A stretch of DNA of 64,000 nt from positions 36,483 to 100,482 of the forward strand of contig JAEWSZ010000009.1 of the NCBI GenBank assembly GCA_023397905.1, read 5' to 3'. This document shows positions 18,320 through 27,404 of this stretch, piece by piece (position 1 is the first letter of the stretch; each line of letters begins with the position of its first letter). The notes under the pieces are model-generated. The model was not told where the DNA came from and ran no database searches. It saw only the letters and a list, made by a program, of their open reading frames with translations. This DNA is from Bacillota bacterium. Lineage in GTDB: Bacteria > Bacillota > Clostridia > Acetivibrionales > DSM-1351. Both the position numbers and the translations under genes were made by a program.

Positions 18320-18345
18320 AGACTGCCTCTGTAACAAGGCAGTCT
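18320..18345 (-). terminator. Hairpin between binding-protein and permease genes
   Basis: A 9-base-pair stem (AGACTGCCT/AGGCAGTCT) with an 8-base loop lies in the 117-base gap after the binding-protein stop. On the minus strand only a short T-run follows. It could be a leaky terminator or a 3' stabiliser that keeps binding-protein mRNA above permease mRNA, as in other sugar ABC operons. Confidence 0.55.
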
Positions 18346-18399
18346 ATTTAAACTTATAGTTACAAGAATTTTCTCATCGGACATGACTAAGCTCTTCGC

Positions 18400-19731
18400 C
18401 TAGTTGTTCCAGTCCTTTAAGCCTAATTGTTTTGCTGAAATTTTATTATCTTCTTCAATCTTTTTGGCGGCCTCTTCCGGTGTAATTTTTCCCGCTGCTA
18501 CCTGCGAACAGATTGTAGCCTGGTTGGATCCCTTTATCGGGCAAAAGAATTCCATTGCCGGTGAAGATGCTTTTGTCACCCATTCCTGTGCTTCAATCAA
18601 AGCCGGATAACTGTCAGCCGGCAGTGTAATATTTTTAATAAGAAAAGCTCCTGACGGTTTGATAACTGAAGTATATGCGTCTACATAATCTTTTGAAGCA
18701 ACAAACCCAAAAAGTTTTTTAGCAAGTTCTGGACTGGAAGCATTTTGGGTAATGACGAATGCCGGAGGCATCCATGTTGTTACTCCTCTAACAGAAGCAT
18801 CTTTGTCAGGCAACGGAAAGAATCCTATATCATTTATTGCTTCCGGATTTTGAGTTGCAATGACGCCTAGAATATTTGATCTGATTATAAAATGTGCTGC
18901 AGTTCCTTCCGCAAGCATAGAAGCTGCATCTTCATTTGAAGTAGACAAATAATCCTCGTTTAAGTATCCTTTTTTTACAACATCATACATTTTCCCAAAC
19001 CCTCGCACAAAAACCTCCGTGTTTGACAGAGACACCTTATTCGCAGTGTAATCCTCAGCAAAATTTGGAAATTCCTTCTGAACATAATAGTAATTTCCGA
19101 GGAATGGAATCTGTGAAAGTCCTACATTTTCATATGGCGCAACAATTGGATCATTTCCTGATTTTTTTATCTTCTCACAATTATTCAAAAATTCATTCCA
19201 AGTCGTAGGGATACTCAGGTCTAATTTTTCATATAATTTTTTATTGTAGTACACACCAGCAACATTTGATGTTGATACTGGTACTCCAAAAACTCCTCCG
19301 TTTATGGTAACCGCTTTAATATATCCACTATCAATGTTATCCAGAAAACTCTCTCCTTTAATATCTATAAGGTTTTCTTCTGGAGCAAGTTCCTGTAGCT
19401 TTGCACCAACAGAACTCATAAGAATATCCGGTAGGCTATTGGTTGCTATTCTGATTTTTATTATATTTTCACCATCATCTCCGCCCGGTGTCTGTTCAAC
19501 CTCTACATTTACCGCATATTTTTTTTCAAATACAGAGAACGCATTTGAAATTGCATCCATATCATCAGGTTTAGCCATCAATATGGATAATTTCTGTTCT
19601 GTTTTACCTTTTGTATTTGTTACGGTATTTTCAGCATTCCCTGAAGAATCTTCTGCAGAAGCTCCGCAACCGGCAAGTAATCCCAAGGATAAAGAAAGTG
19701 TTAAAATGACAGATAATACTTTTCTTTTCAT
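18400..19731 (-). CDS. Extracellular sugar-binding lipoprotein of ABC transporter
   Basis: A 443-residue substrate-binding protein. The N-terminus is a lipoprotein signal, MKRKVLSVILTLSLSLGL followed by the lipobox LAGC, so it is anchored to the outer face of the membrane. The mature part fits the SBP_bac_1 (MalE-like) family, with NSLPDILMSS, GVPVSTSNVAGVYYNKKLYEKL and IPTTWNEF. It is the first gene of the island on the minus strand with GGGAGGT before the ATG, and captures the oligosaccharide handed to the two permeases. Confidence 0.93.
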   Translation of the reverse strand: MKRKVLSVILTLSLSLGLLAGCGASAEDSSGNAENTVTNTKGKTEQKLSILMAKPDDMDAISNAFSVFEKKYAVNVEVEQTPGGDDGENIIKIRIATNSLPDILMSSVGAKLQELAPEENLIDIKGESFLDNIDSGYIKAVTINGGVFGVPVSTSNVAGVYYNKKLYEKLDLSIPTTWNEFLNNCEKIKKSGNDPIVAPYENVGLSQIPFLGNYYYVQKEFPNFAEDYTANKVSLSNTEVFVRGFGKMYDVVKKGYLNEDYLSTSNEDAASMLAEGTAAHFIIRSNILGVIATQNPEAINDIGFFPLPDKDASVRGVTTWMPPAFVITQNASSPELAKKLFGFVASKDYVDAYTSVIKPSGAFLIKNITLPADSYPALIEAQEWVTKASSPAMEFFCPIKGSNQATICSQVAAGKITPEEAAKKIEEDNKISAKQLGLKDWNN

Positions 19732-19836
19732 AATGTACCTCCCAAATTATTTTTTAGACTAATATTAGCTTCAATGGCACTATAATATCAAATCATTAAA
19801 AACAAAAACATATTAAAAGCAATACATGAACATATA

Positions 19837-19862
19837 AAAATAAAATGATTTCATTTTATTTT
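19837..19862. promoter_or_regulatory. Candidate operator palindrome upstream of the sugar-uptake operon
   Basis: Two perfect 12-base arms (AAAATAAAATGA and its complement) separated by TT, about 106 bases upstream of the binding-protein ATG. The size and symmetry suit a dimeric regulator, possibly the AraC-type regulator of the island, though AraC proteins more often use direct repeats. The region is very AT-rich, so chance is not excluded. Confidence 0.4.
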
Positions 19863-19984
19863 CACAAATTTTAAAATAATTGATTATTATACGTATATTT
19901 ACTTATCATTATAAAGAAAAGTTCTTGGAGAATATAATGATCGCCTTTGATCAGGAAGTTGTCGCTTTATTACACTTTATCAAA

Positions 19985-20027
19985 AAAGGCTTTTTAAAAA
20001 ATTTTTTTAATTTTTTAAAAAGCCTTT
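19985..20027 (-). terminator. Terminator downstream of recJ
   Basis: A 17-base-pair perfect stem (AAAGGCTTTTTAAAAAA and complement) with a 9-base loop, 19 bases after the recJ stop. Its A/T-rich arms give T-runs on both strands, so it could act in both directions. It ends the comEC-holA-recJ transcript before the island. Confidence 0.8.
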
Positions 20028-20045
20028 GACTACTATTATCTACTT

Positions 20046-21833
20046 TTATCCTTCAGTGCTTCGGTAATGCTGCATGACCAATTGTACATTTCTGCTGCCG
20101 TTGTATTCATTTATGCCGATATGAAATACCATGTCAAGTTTTACGCTGTTGCTTTTGCCGGCATACATATCCGCCAGCGCGTCACCTCCGAATCTTCCGG
20201 ACACATAGCCGTCAAAATCCGGTATATTGCCAAAGTATATGCAATCTATGTATCTGCTGCCCCCCGAGACCAGTCTCAATTTCAAAACGTTTTTTTCCGA
20301 GCCCAGCACCGTGGCTCTTGCCACCGGTATGCCCTTCTCCGCAAAATACGGTTTTGAATTTCCTTTCCCATAGGGCTCCAGCAGCAGCAATTCTTCCGCG
20401 ACCTTTAAATTTACCCAGGAAAGCGGAACACGTGCATCAATGTATACCTTTGGAATTAAGTCTTCTTCCGTCAGCGACGTGTATTCATTCAGCTGTTTTC
20501 TCAGCAGCTCAAGGTTTTCACGCTCCAGGCTCAGCCCCGCCGCCATTGGATGGCCTCCGAACCTGGTCAGCAGCTCTTTGCATCTTAAAAGCTCTTCAAA
20601 CATATTATATTCTTCTATTGACCGGCCGGAACCCTTTACACCGTTTTCGGCGTCGGTTATTACAAATGTGGGGACATTATACTTTTCACGTATTTTACCT
20701 GCGATGATGCCGGCGATACTCTCATGTATGTCCGGCCGGTAGACAACTAAAACCTTATCCTCCTTCAAGCCGCTGCCCTCTATTGCCGCTACGGTTTCTT
20801 CCATCCCCTGGAGAGTCATGCTTTTTCTTTCCCTGTTGAGTTCATGGAGCTCCAGAGCAAGTTTTTCGGCTTCCTGAACATCCGTGCTCAGGAGCATGCT
20901 CAGGCCCTTTTCGGCCCAGTCCAGCCTTCCCGAGGCATTTATGCAGGGACCGATGATAAATCCGAGATGATATACGCTTATTTCCTTCCCCAGAATCCCG
21001 GTTTGTTTCATAAGAGCCTTAAGGCCAATATTTTTGCTCTGCCCTATGGCCTTGAGGCCGTTTTTTACAAGTATCCTGTTTTCACCCGTCAGATCAACCA
21101 CGTCACACACGGTGGCAATGGCCACAAACTCATGAAATTCTTCCAGGGCGTCCTCCGGTATGCCCATATCTTCAAACAGGAGCTGAACGAACTTGAAAGC
21201 CACTCCGGCGCCGCACAAAAGCTTGAATGGGTACTCGCAGTCGGTCCGTTTCATATCTATAACTGCGTCGGCTTCCGGGAGGATATGTACTCTGTTTGAA
21301 TCGGCGTCCTCTGTAAACGGCACCTCATGATGGTCTGTGATTACGACGGTGATACCGGATTCTTTGGCGTATTTGACCTGCTCTATGGCTGATATCCCGT
21401 TGTCGCAGGTAATAATCGTATCCACGCCGTCTTCCTTTGCCTTCTCAATGATACTGTTATTGATCCCGTAGCCGTCCAATATCCTGTGAGGTATGGCATA
21501 ATCAACCGCTGCACCGCATCTGTCCAAAGCCTTGTATAGAATAAAAGTGCTTATAACCCCGTCAACATCATAATCTCCGATTATACGGAGCTTTTTACCG
21601 GCTGCGATTTTTTCCTTTATAATGGAAACGCCCTTTTCCATATCCCTCATCAATCTTCCGCTGTACAAGCCGTCATTTCTGGGATTTATAAAGCTTCTGG
21701 CAATATGGTAATCAGTAATGCCCCTGTTTACCAGCACCCTGCAAAGCAGCTCGCTGACTCCAAGGGTCTGTGACATTTCTTTAAAATCAACCTTTGGGTT
21801 CTTTAATATCCAATTTTCCAAGTTCGACTCCAC
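20046..21833 (-). CDS. recJ: Single-stranded-DNA-specific exonuclease RecJ
   Basis: A 5'-3' single-strand exonuclease used in recombination and mismatch/base-excision repair. At 595 residues it has DHH motif I in RIIGDYDVDGV, motif DNGISA, the DHH in VITDHHEVPF, the CGAGVAFK segment and the DHHA1 part GHPMAAGLS, followed by a C-terminal OB-like region. The start is uncertain: GTG at 21833, or TTG at 21821, which is better spaced from GGTGGAG. It is 33 bases after holA. Confidence 0.95.
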   Translation of the reverse strand: MESNLENWILKNPKVDFKEMSQTLGVSELLCRVLVNRGITDYHIARSFINPRNDGLYSGRLMRDMEKGVSIIKEKIAAGKKLRIIGDYDVDGVISTFILYKALDRCGAAVDYAIPHRILDGYGINNSIIEKAKEDGVDTIITCDNGISAIEQVKYAKESGITVVITDHHEVPFTEDADSNRVHILPEADAVIDMKRTDCEYPFKLLCGAGVAFKFVQLLFEDMGIPEDALEEFHEFVAIATVCDVVDLTGENRILVKNGLKAIGQSKNIGLKALMKQTGILGKEISVYHLGFIIGPCINASGRLDWAEKGLSMLLSTDVQEAEKLALELHELNRERKSMTLQGMEETVAAIEGSGLKEDKVLVVYRPDIHESIAGIIAGKIREKYNVPTFVITDAENGVKGSGRSIEEYNMFEELLRCKELLTRFGGHPMAAGLSLERENLELLRKQLNEYTSLTEEDLIPKVYIDARVPLSWVNLKVAEELLLLEPYGKGNSKPYFAEKGIPVARATVLGSEKNVLKLRLVSGGSRYIDCIYFGNIPDFDGYVSGRFGGDALADMYAGKSNSVKLDMVFHIGINEYNGSRNVQLVMQHYRSTEG

Positions 21834-21866
21834 CCCATATGTTCAAATTCGTATTACCCGGCTCAA

Positions 21867-22892
21867 TCAGCGGCCCATGGCTGCTATCAAAAGCTCTATG
21901 GCTATCCTGTCCGTTATTTTTCCTGTTTTTATGGATTCATCCAGTTCAAGGCTGTAATACATGGCCTTTTCAAGTGTAGATATGTCCAGATTCCTGCTGA
22001 CGCTCATTACCTTGGATGCCACAAAAGGCGTCAATCCCAGCTGTTTGGCTGCTGCATCGTCTCTTAATCCCTTTTGCCTCAGCAGCTTCATCCTGTATAC
22101 CATCCTGATCTGCCTTATTATCATAAAAAGGACCTTTTGCATAGGTTCCCTCAGCTCCGCCATATCATTGAGGAATGTGAGGGCTTTGGAAATATTGCCT
22201 TCGGAAATTGCATCCGTCAGATCGAATATCCTGCTTTTGATGGTTTTGTTGCAGACAAGCTCCACATCCCTCATGGCGATTTCAGTCCTGTCTCCAAGGA
22301 AATTTACCAGCTTTTCTATTTCAGTCAGCAGCTCGGTCATTGAATATTCACTGTTTTCAACGATATAGGACGCGGACATCTGATCTATATTTTTATTGTG
22401 GCTCTTAAATACCTTTATGACCCATTTTACAAGATCCGCCGGCTTCTGATAATCAAGTTCCACCATAAGCCCGTTCTTTTTAATGGCGTTGACCAGCTTC
22501 AGCCTTTTGTCGATTTCAGTTTCCACAAAAATAAGGCAGGTGTACGCCGGTATTTTTTCCATATATTCCGACAATTTGTCTTTTGTGTTCTTTTTATCTT
22601 CTCCGTCCTCTGCCGCACTGCCTTTTTTAGCCTTGAAAAGTCCGGTATTTTTTGCAACCACAAGCTTGTGTTCACTGAACATCGGTAAGGTTTCGCAGCT
22701 TGAAATAATGGCCTCAGGATCGGTCTTTCCCTCAAAAGAAATGAAATTGAGATCTTTGTTGTCATCCTCTACAATCAATTTTGTTATTATATTAATATAA
22801 TATTTTTTTAAATATTCCTCGGCGCCGAAAAAAAGATAAACATTCTGCAATTTTTCATCTTTGACCTGCTTTTTTAAAATATCCAGACTCAT
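21867..22892 (-). CDS. holA: DNA polymerase III subunit delta
   Basis: Clamp-loader delta subunit of 341 residues. Typical features are VYLFFGAEEYLKKYYI at the N-terminus, a central LVKWVIKVF segment, and the C-terminal domain with REPMQKVLFMIIRQIRMVYRMKLLRQKG and ELDESIKTGKI. It opens the beta clamp during replication. comEC lies immediately upstream, the usual arrangement in Firmicutes. AGAGGAT precedes the ATG. Confidence 0.93.
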   Translation of the reverse strand: MSLDILKKQVKDEKLQNVYLFFGAEEYLKKYYINIITKLIVEDDNKDLNFISFEGKTDPEAIISSCETLPMFSEHKLVVAKNTGLFKAKKGSAAEDGEDKKNTKDKLSEYMEKIPAYTCLIFVETEIDKRLKLVNAIKKNGLMVELDYQKPADLVKWVIKVFKSHNKNIDQMSASYIVENSEYSMTELLTEIEKLVNFLGDRTEIAMRDVELVCNKTIKSRIFDLTDAISEGNISKALTFLNDMAELREPMQKVLFMIIRQIRMVYRMKLLRQKGLRDDAAAKQLGLTPFVASKVMSVSRNLDISTLEKAMYYSLELDESIKTGKITDRIAIELLIAAMGR

Positions 22893-22960
22893 ACATTATC
22901 CTCTTTCAATTCAATTTTTACAGAAGAACAGGCATAAACCGAAGTTCTGCATCCCCGCCG

Positions 22961-25348
22961 TCAGCCGGGAAGCATAGTCCGTATCCGCAGCTTCTGCCCA
23001 TAGGTGGTGGCGGTTACAGCGCCCCTTTCATCGGTTCTGAACAGGCGTATACCCCTTTCCTCAATTCTGTCCACAACAAATTGGGAGGGATGCCCGAAAT
23101 TGTTGTTTTCGCCGACGGATATCACCGCATATTCAGGACTGACTCTTTCCAGAAAAGCCTCACTTGTTGAAGTAGAAGAGCCGTGATGCCCCACCTTCAG
23201 CATGTCCGCGTCTACATCCAGCCCCAGCTCCAGGGCCCTCTGCTCAACGGGAAGTTCACAGTCGCCGGTGAACAGCACCTTAACATTCCTGTATGTTAAT
23301 TTTAACATTAATGAGCTGTCATTCAAAGACTGCTGTGCCAAAGAATCCTCCTCAAATTTCTGCGGGTTCAATACCAAAAAATCTGTTTCACTGTCAAGCT
23401 TTATAATATCCCCCTGTCTGCACTCCACTATTTGAATCTTTTTTTCAGAGCAGATATTAACTATCTTTTCAAAGCCTTCACCGTCCGTATCCGGGAGTAT
23501 GACCGTTCCCACGTCCATTTCCTTAAGAACGGCCTCCAGCCCCTCTGTATGGTCCGAATGTCCGTGGGTTGCAATGACAATATCTATATGCTTTGTTCCG
23601 CGGTCCAGAATATATGGTACCATAACAGACTCTCCAATATCAAATGAAGATTTGGAGCCTGCGTTTCTTCCTCCCCCGTCGATCAACACTTTGGTCCCGT
23701 GTGAGGTCTTTATAAACGCGCCGTCTCCCTGCCCCACATCCAGGAATGTTATTTCAAGAGGTTTCGGGACGGCAAAGCTTATAAGCAGCACCAGTGCCAA
23801 TATCCCCGGAAGTACCCATTTCAAATGTCTAACCGCCGGTATCTTTTCCTTTATCACACTTCGCTTGAGCCAGTACAGCAGAACCAGATAATATACTGTG
23901 ATTAAAATCAAAGGTGGAGTGGGGAGTTTTAGTAATGCATATGGGATTTTGGCAGTAGTCTCCGTCACAAAAAGTACAAAGGACAGAAAAGAATTATTAA
24001 CATAACCTATCAGCACCGCCCCGTGAATATTTACCAGACCTGCGAATACCATGGCAAAACCTATTATTGTTATAAACTGGACCAGAGGGACTACCAGCAG
24101 GTTGGACAGCACTGAAATAAGAGATAAATTATTGAAATAATACAGCGTAACCGGAATCACTCCCGCCTGGGCTGCCAGTGTTGCAGCCAGCGTATCCGCC
24201 ACAAGGTCCGGAATATATTTATTGGTAACAGCTCCCTTGATTTTAGGATAGAACAGCACAAGTGAAAGCGTTGCGGCAAAAGACAGCTGAAATCCGATAT
24301 CAAACAGCGTAAACGGATTTATTGCCAGCAGGATGAAAACAGCAATTGCAATACTTGTGTATATATCTGTCTCCCGCCTGATTATCCTGCCTGTCAGGAT
24401 AACTATACCCATAATCACTGCCCGCACCACTGACGCCGAAAAGCCCGCCACAAAGACAAAAAGCACAAGCACCAGTATTGTCAGGCCATTGGCCGCCAGA
24501 TTGCCCAGCCGCAATTTTTTAAAAATGAAGGTAAGGGGCAGGATTATAAAGGCCACATTCATCCCGGAGGCCACCATTATATGAGTCAGTCCCGCTTTGC
24601 TGAAGGCTTCAAATGCAGTCTCGTCGAGTCCGTCCTTATACCCTATTATCATTCCTTCCAGCAATCCTGCCTGGTTTTTATCCAGTGAGTACTCAACTAT
24701 ACCTAAAACGGTATTTTTGATTTTATAGCCCAGCTTATTGATCCAGCCTCCGCCTTTAATTCCCGTTTTTTCAATATCATATGGATTTTTCAGATAAACT
24801 GTGCCGGAGATCCCGATAGAGGCCAGATAACGCCTGTAGTTAAAACCTCCCGGATTTGTGGCAGGCTTTGGTTCGTCAATAACCGCCCCGATGGAGACCC
24901 TGGATCTGTATCCCGCTTCATTCCCGGCAAACCGGCTGCCATCAACTGTATAGATATATACAAACAAATTGCCCCTGACCCTTTTGGCACTCTGCTGGTA
25001 AATAATCCTTTCGGTCCTTAAAGTGAACTTTACCCGGTCGCCTGAGTTCTCAATTTCACTGTCTATGAAACCTTCGATTTTAACAGGCTTATCATAATAT
25101 TCCTTAAAAGTCCCCATATAGGTCTTTTCCGCGTTATTAAAAATAATTCCGCCGGCTCCGAAAAATAAAAGCGTAATTAAAAACAGCAGAATTGAATTTT
25201 TAATTTTTTTAAACATGAAAGCAATGCACATCAGATATAATGCGGCAGACAACAGAAAAAAAGACATGCCCATACTGTTCAGGATCAGTATGCCGGCAAT
25301 AAATGAGACGCAAAAAATACATAGCGGTCTCTTTAAGTTCATATTCAT
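22961..25348 (-). CDS. comEC: DNA internalization competence protein ComEC/Rec2
   Basis: A 795-residue polytopic membrane protein that forms the channel for single-stranded DNA uptake in natural transformation. It has a membrane-bound N-terminal OB-like region, the Competence domain with many helices (GMIIGYKDGLDETAFEAFSKAGLTHI is cut here to the recognisable AGLTHIMVASGMN core), and a C-terminal metallo-beta-lactamase domain with LDVGQGDGAFI and ATHGHSDHTEGL. All three parts are present, so the gene appears intact. RBS GGAGG lies before the ATG. It heads the comEC-holA-recJ block. Confidence 0.95.
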   Translation of the reverse strand: MNMNLKRPLCIFCVSFIAGILILNSMGMSFFLLSAALYLMCIAFMFKKIKNSILLFLITLLFFGAGGIIFNNAEKTYMGTFKEYYDKPVKIEGFIDSEIENSGDRVKFTLRTERIIYQQSAKRVRGNLFVYIYTVDGSRFAGNEAGYRSRVSIGAVIDEPKPATNPGGFNYRRYLASIGISGTVYLKNPYDIEKTGIKGGGWINKLGYKIKNTVLGIVEYSLDKNQAGLLEGMIIGYKDGLDETAFEAFSKAGLTHIMVASGMNVAFIILPLTFIFKKLRLGNLAANGLTILVLVLFVFVAGFSASVVRAVIMGIVILTGRIIRRETDIYTSIAIAVFILLAINPFTLFDIGFQLSFAATLSLVLFYPKIKGAVTNKYIPDLVADTLAATLAAQAGVIPVTLYYFNNLSLISVLSNLLVVPLVQFITIIGFAMVFAGLVNIHGAVLIGYVNNSFLSFVLFVTETTAKIPYALLKLPTPPLILITVYYLVLLYWLKRSVIKEKIPAVRHLKWVLPGILALVLLISFAVPKPLEITFLDVGQGDGAFIKTSHGTKVLIDGGGRNAGSKSSFDIGESVMVPYILDRGTKHIDIVIATHGHSDHTEGLEAVLKEMDVGTVILPDTDGEGFEKIVNICSEKKIQIVECRQGDIIKLDSETDFLVLNPQKFEEDSLAQQSLNDSSLMLKLTYRNVKVLFTGDCELPVEQRALELGLDVDADMLKVGHHGSSTSTSEAFLERVSPEYAVISVGENNNFGHPSQFVVDRIEERGIRLFRTDERGAVTATTYGQKLRIRTMLPG

Positions 25349-25518
25349 ATGAAACCTCCGGAACCGGTTAAAACGGCAGGATAAAATAAAAGATTTAAAT
25401 TTGAGAAATTTGAAATTTCAAATAAGATAAAAATAAGATTTAAACACTGGATTTAAAATGTAAAACATTTTTTTAAACTGGATGTGAGAACTGACGGCCT
25501 GGGGATAAAATGAGAATG

Positions 25519-25557
25519 AACCCACAAAAACGCCCTTTAAGGACGTTTTTGCGGGTT
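25519..25557 (-). terminator. Terminator of the NlpC/P60 gene
   Basis: A 14-base-pair stem with one G-U type mismatch (AACCCRCAAAAACG against its complement) lies 10 bases after the hydrolase stop. A short T-rich stretch (TTCATTCTCATTTT) follows on the minus strand. Confidence 0.65.
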
Positions 25558-25567
25558 ATGATAAAAA

Positions 25568-26476
25568 TTAAATTACTCTTTTCGCACCAATATAAGTTCC
25601 GCGGTATTCGGATAAGCTTTGAACCATAACTTTTCCGTTTGAAGATGAGGCATGTATGAACAAGCCGCCACCCATGTAAATACCAACATGGTCGATTACG
25701 CCGGATGCTTTTCTTGCCGATGCATCAAAAAACAAAAGATCTCCGGCTTTTAAGGCGCTCTTTGATACTTTTGTACCGTTTGAATACATACTTGCGGCCG
25801 AACTGTTTAATTTAATCCCGAAATTCTTATAAACATATCCGACGAAACCTGAGCAATCAAAGCCACTGGGGCTTTTTCCACCATAAACATACTTCACCCC
25901 GACATACTTCTTTGCGTATGCAATGATCTTACCGGCCGTAGAACTGTCTGAAATCTCTTCTTCATCTTCCGGTAGAGATTCAACCGTTGTCGAACGTGAT
26001 GTCTTTACTTCGGTAGAGGTACTGGTTTCAGTGACAAACTTTGTAACCACATAACCTGTTTTAGAACCAACCTTTACCTTGTGCCAACCTGAGCGAGTAT
26101 CAAGAATTTCTACACCCGTCTCCTTACTTAGAGAATCAATTATTTTGCCAGATGTACTAGCACTTTCTCTAAAATTAACACCATTAGCATTAATTTTTCC
26201 TTTTGTGGAAAGAGCTTTTATGTAGTCACTGCTAACCCACCCTGTCTTTCCGCTAAAAGAAATTTTGTACCAGCCATTTGACTGATCAACAATTGATACC
26301 CTTGAATTGGATAACTTTGTGATTACACTTGACGAAGTGTTTGGTGCTGTCCTCACATTTACCTCTGTTCCTACGATCTGACCCTGCTGGGATGCAGCCA
26401 TGGCCACCGAGCAAACAAGAACCAGTGAAAAAGCGAAAACACATCCGACAAGTATCTTGCTAATCTTACCTGTCAT
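25568..26476 (-). CDS. Secreted NlpC/P60 cell-wall hydrolase with two SH3b domains
   Basis: A 302-residue secreted peptidoglycan endopeptidase. A signal peptide ends near AMAASQQ (about residue 28). Two bacterial SH3 domains (GTEVNVRTAPN, about 33-90; ANGVNFRESAS, about 97-150) bind the wall. A Thr/Ser/Glu-rich linker follows, then the NlpC/P60 domain with catalytic Cys in FDCSGFV, His in IDHVGIY and a second His in FIHASS. The gene sits behind a ydaO-type c-di-AMP riboswitch and a consensus promoter, so its level likely follows c-di-AMP and cell-wall or osmotic status. GGAGGA with 4-base spacing supports the ATG. Confidence 0.95.
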   Translation of the reverse strand: MTGKISKILVGCVFAFSLVLVCSVAMAASQQGQIVGTEVNVRTAPNTSSSVITKLSNSRVSIVDQSNGWYKISFSGKTGWVSSDYIKALSTKGKINANGVNFRESASTSGKIIDSLSKETGVEILDTRSGWHKVKVGSKTGYVVTKFVTETSTSTEVKTSRSTTVESLPEDEEEISDSSTAGKIIAYAKKYVGVKYVYGGKSPSGFDCSGFVGYVYKNFGIKLNSSAASMYSNGTKVSKSALKAGDLLFFDASARKASGVIDHVGIYMGGGLFIHASSSNGKVMVQSLSEYRGTYIGAKRVI

Positions 26477-26489
26477 TGGCTCCTCCTAT

Positions 26490-26606
26490 ATTATGCTTCC
26501 GAAGTTAGCTGCCGGGCTCGGGCAATAGGACCGCCCTACCATTTGCATGGACTCACCCCAAATATTGGTTCCTCCGTACCTCTTTCGAGGATTCAGCTTT
26601 TTATAA
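26490..26606 (-). promoter_or_regulatory. c-di-AMP riboswitch (ydaO/yuaA type)
   Basis: On the minus strand the leader carries the conserved blocks of the ydaO-yuaA class in order: GCTGAATCCTCGAAAGAGG, GGTACGGAGGAACCAAT, TTGGGGTGAGTCC, GGTAGGG, TCCTATTGCCCGA and CCCGGCAGCTAAC. These match my memory of the consensus closely. It ends just before the ribosome site of the NlpC/P60 gene, a classical target. In this class ligand binding usually turns expression off. Confidence 0.9.
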
Positions 26607-26615
26607 TACTTAACC

Positions 26616-26644
26616 ATTATATTCAATGTGTAACAGTTTGTCAA
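26616..26644 (-). promoter_or_regulatory. Sigma-A promoter of riboswitch and NlpC/P60 gene
   Basis: Perfect consensus boxes on the minus strand: TTGACA (26639-26644), a 17-base spacer and TATAAT (26616-26621). Transcription would start a few bases before the riboswitch. Confidence 0.9.
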
Positions 26645-26700
26645 ACTTTTAGCAACAAATTAGCAAAATTTTGGTAATATTTTTGTAATATATCTCATAT

Positions 26701-27213
26701 CTATAGTAGTTTACGCATGATTTGTGCGAATTCACCGATGTTTCCGGCGCCCATCCCCGGCAAACCATCGCAAAATTCATATCCGCACTCGCTCCAGAAA
26801 TCCATTCCGGCCTTATTGCTTTTAAACACCGAGAGATAAATTTTTTCTACAAGATACTTTTGTTTAAAAAAACTCTCCAGCAAAAGTGTCGCCATCCTGC
26901 CATACCCTTTTTTCTGGTATGGAGTATTTATGACCAGCGAGTTGATCCACAGCAGGCGGTTTTTTTCTATGACCGAACCCTTGATCAGACCTATGGGTTC
27001 CCCCTGAGGCAAACATATGTCGAGGAAAAACACATCCTTTTTCTGAATGAACCGGGATATTTCATCCATGAACCTGGCGTATTCCATGGATTCGAAAACA
27101 CCTGTCGCATATTTGAAATCGCTGGCGCTGTATATTGAATATATATTTTTAAAACTGTTTTTATCGATAGTCTTAATTTCCAGATTGTCATTCCCCATAT
27201 TTATATTCAGCAT
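26701..27213 (-). CDS. GNAT family N-acetyltransferase
   Basis: A 170-residue cytoplasmic acetyltransferase. The acetyl-CoA pyrophosphate-binding motif is YQKKGYGRMATLLLESF (QxxGxG/A) near residue 101, preceded by the beta-strand LLWINSLVINTPY and followed by VYLSVFKSNKAGMDFWSECGYE, a common GNAT C-terminal pattern. The substrate cannot be told. AAAGGTGG precedes the ATG. The gene is transcribed toward, but ends before, the promoter of the NlpC/P60 gene. Confidence 0.88.
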   Translation of the reverse strand: MLNINMGNDNLEIKTIDKNSFKNIYSIYSASDFKYATGVFESMEYARFMDEISRFIQKKDVFFLDICLPQGEPIGLIKGSVIEKNRLLWINSLVINTPYQKKGYGRMATLLLESFFKQKYLVEKIYLSVFKSNKAGMDFWSECGYEFCDGLPGMGAGNIGEFAQIMRKLL

Positions 27214-27334
27214 TTACCCACCTTTAAATATTAAAACCCATATTGTCTATATTTTTCTAAAAAACATCCTTTATAGGATTATATCAAAAAAATTGCAACA
27301 AAAAAATTTTATTTATAAAAAACCTAGGAAATAT

Positions 27335-27363
27335 TTGACATTTTAATTAAGATTTATTATATT
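27335..27363 (+). promoter_or_regulatory. Promoter of the 83-residue gene
   Basis: TTGACA (27335-27340), 17-base spacer, TATATT (27358-27363), about 40 bases upstream of the ATG at 27405. Confidence 0.75.
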
Positions 27364-27404
27364 TTTATTATCCGATAAAATTTAATAAGAAGTGGAGAAA
27401 GAAT

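Larger units (their letters stand above)
19732..20045. other. Intergenic region upstream of the island's binding-protein gene
   Basis: This 314-base AT-rich stretch separates recJ from the island. It contains the recJ terminator (19985-20027), a perfect 12-base palindrome (19837-19862) and presumably the promoter of the binding-protein gene, which was not clear enough to place. No credible reading frame was seen. Confidence 0.6.
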
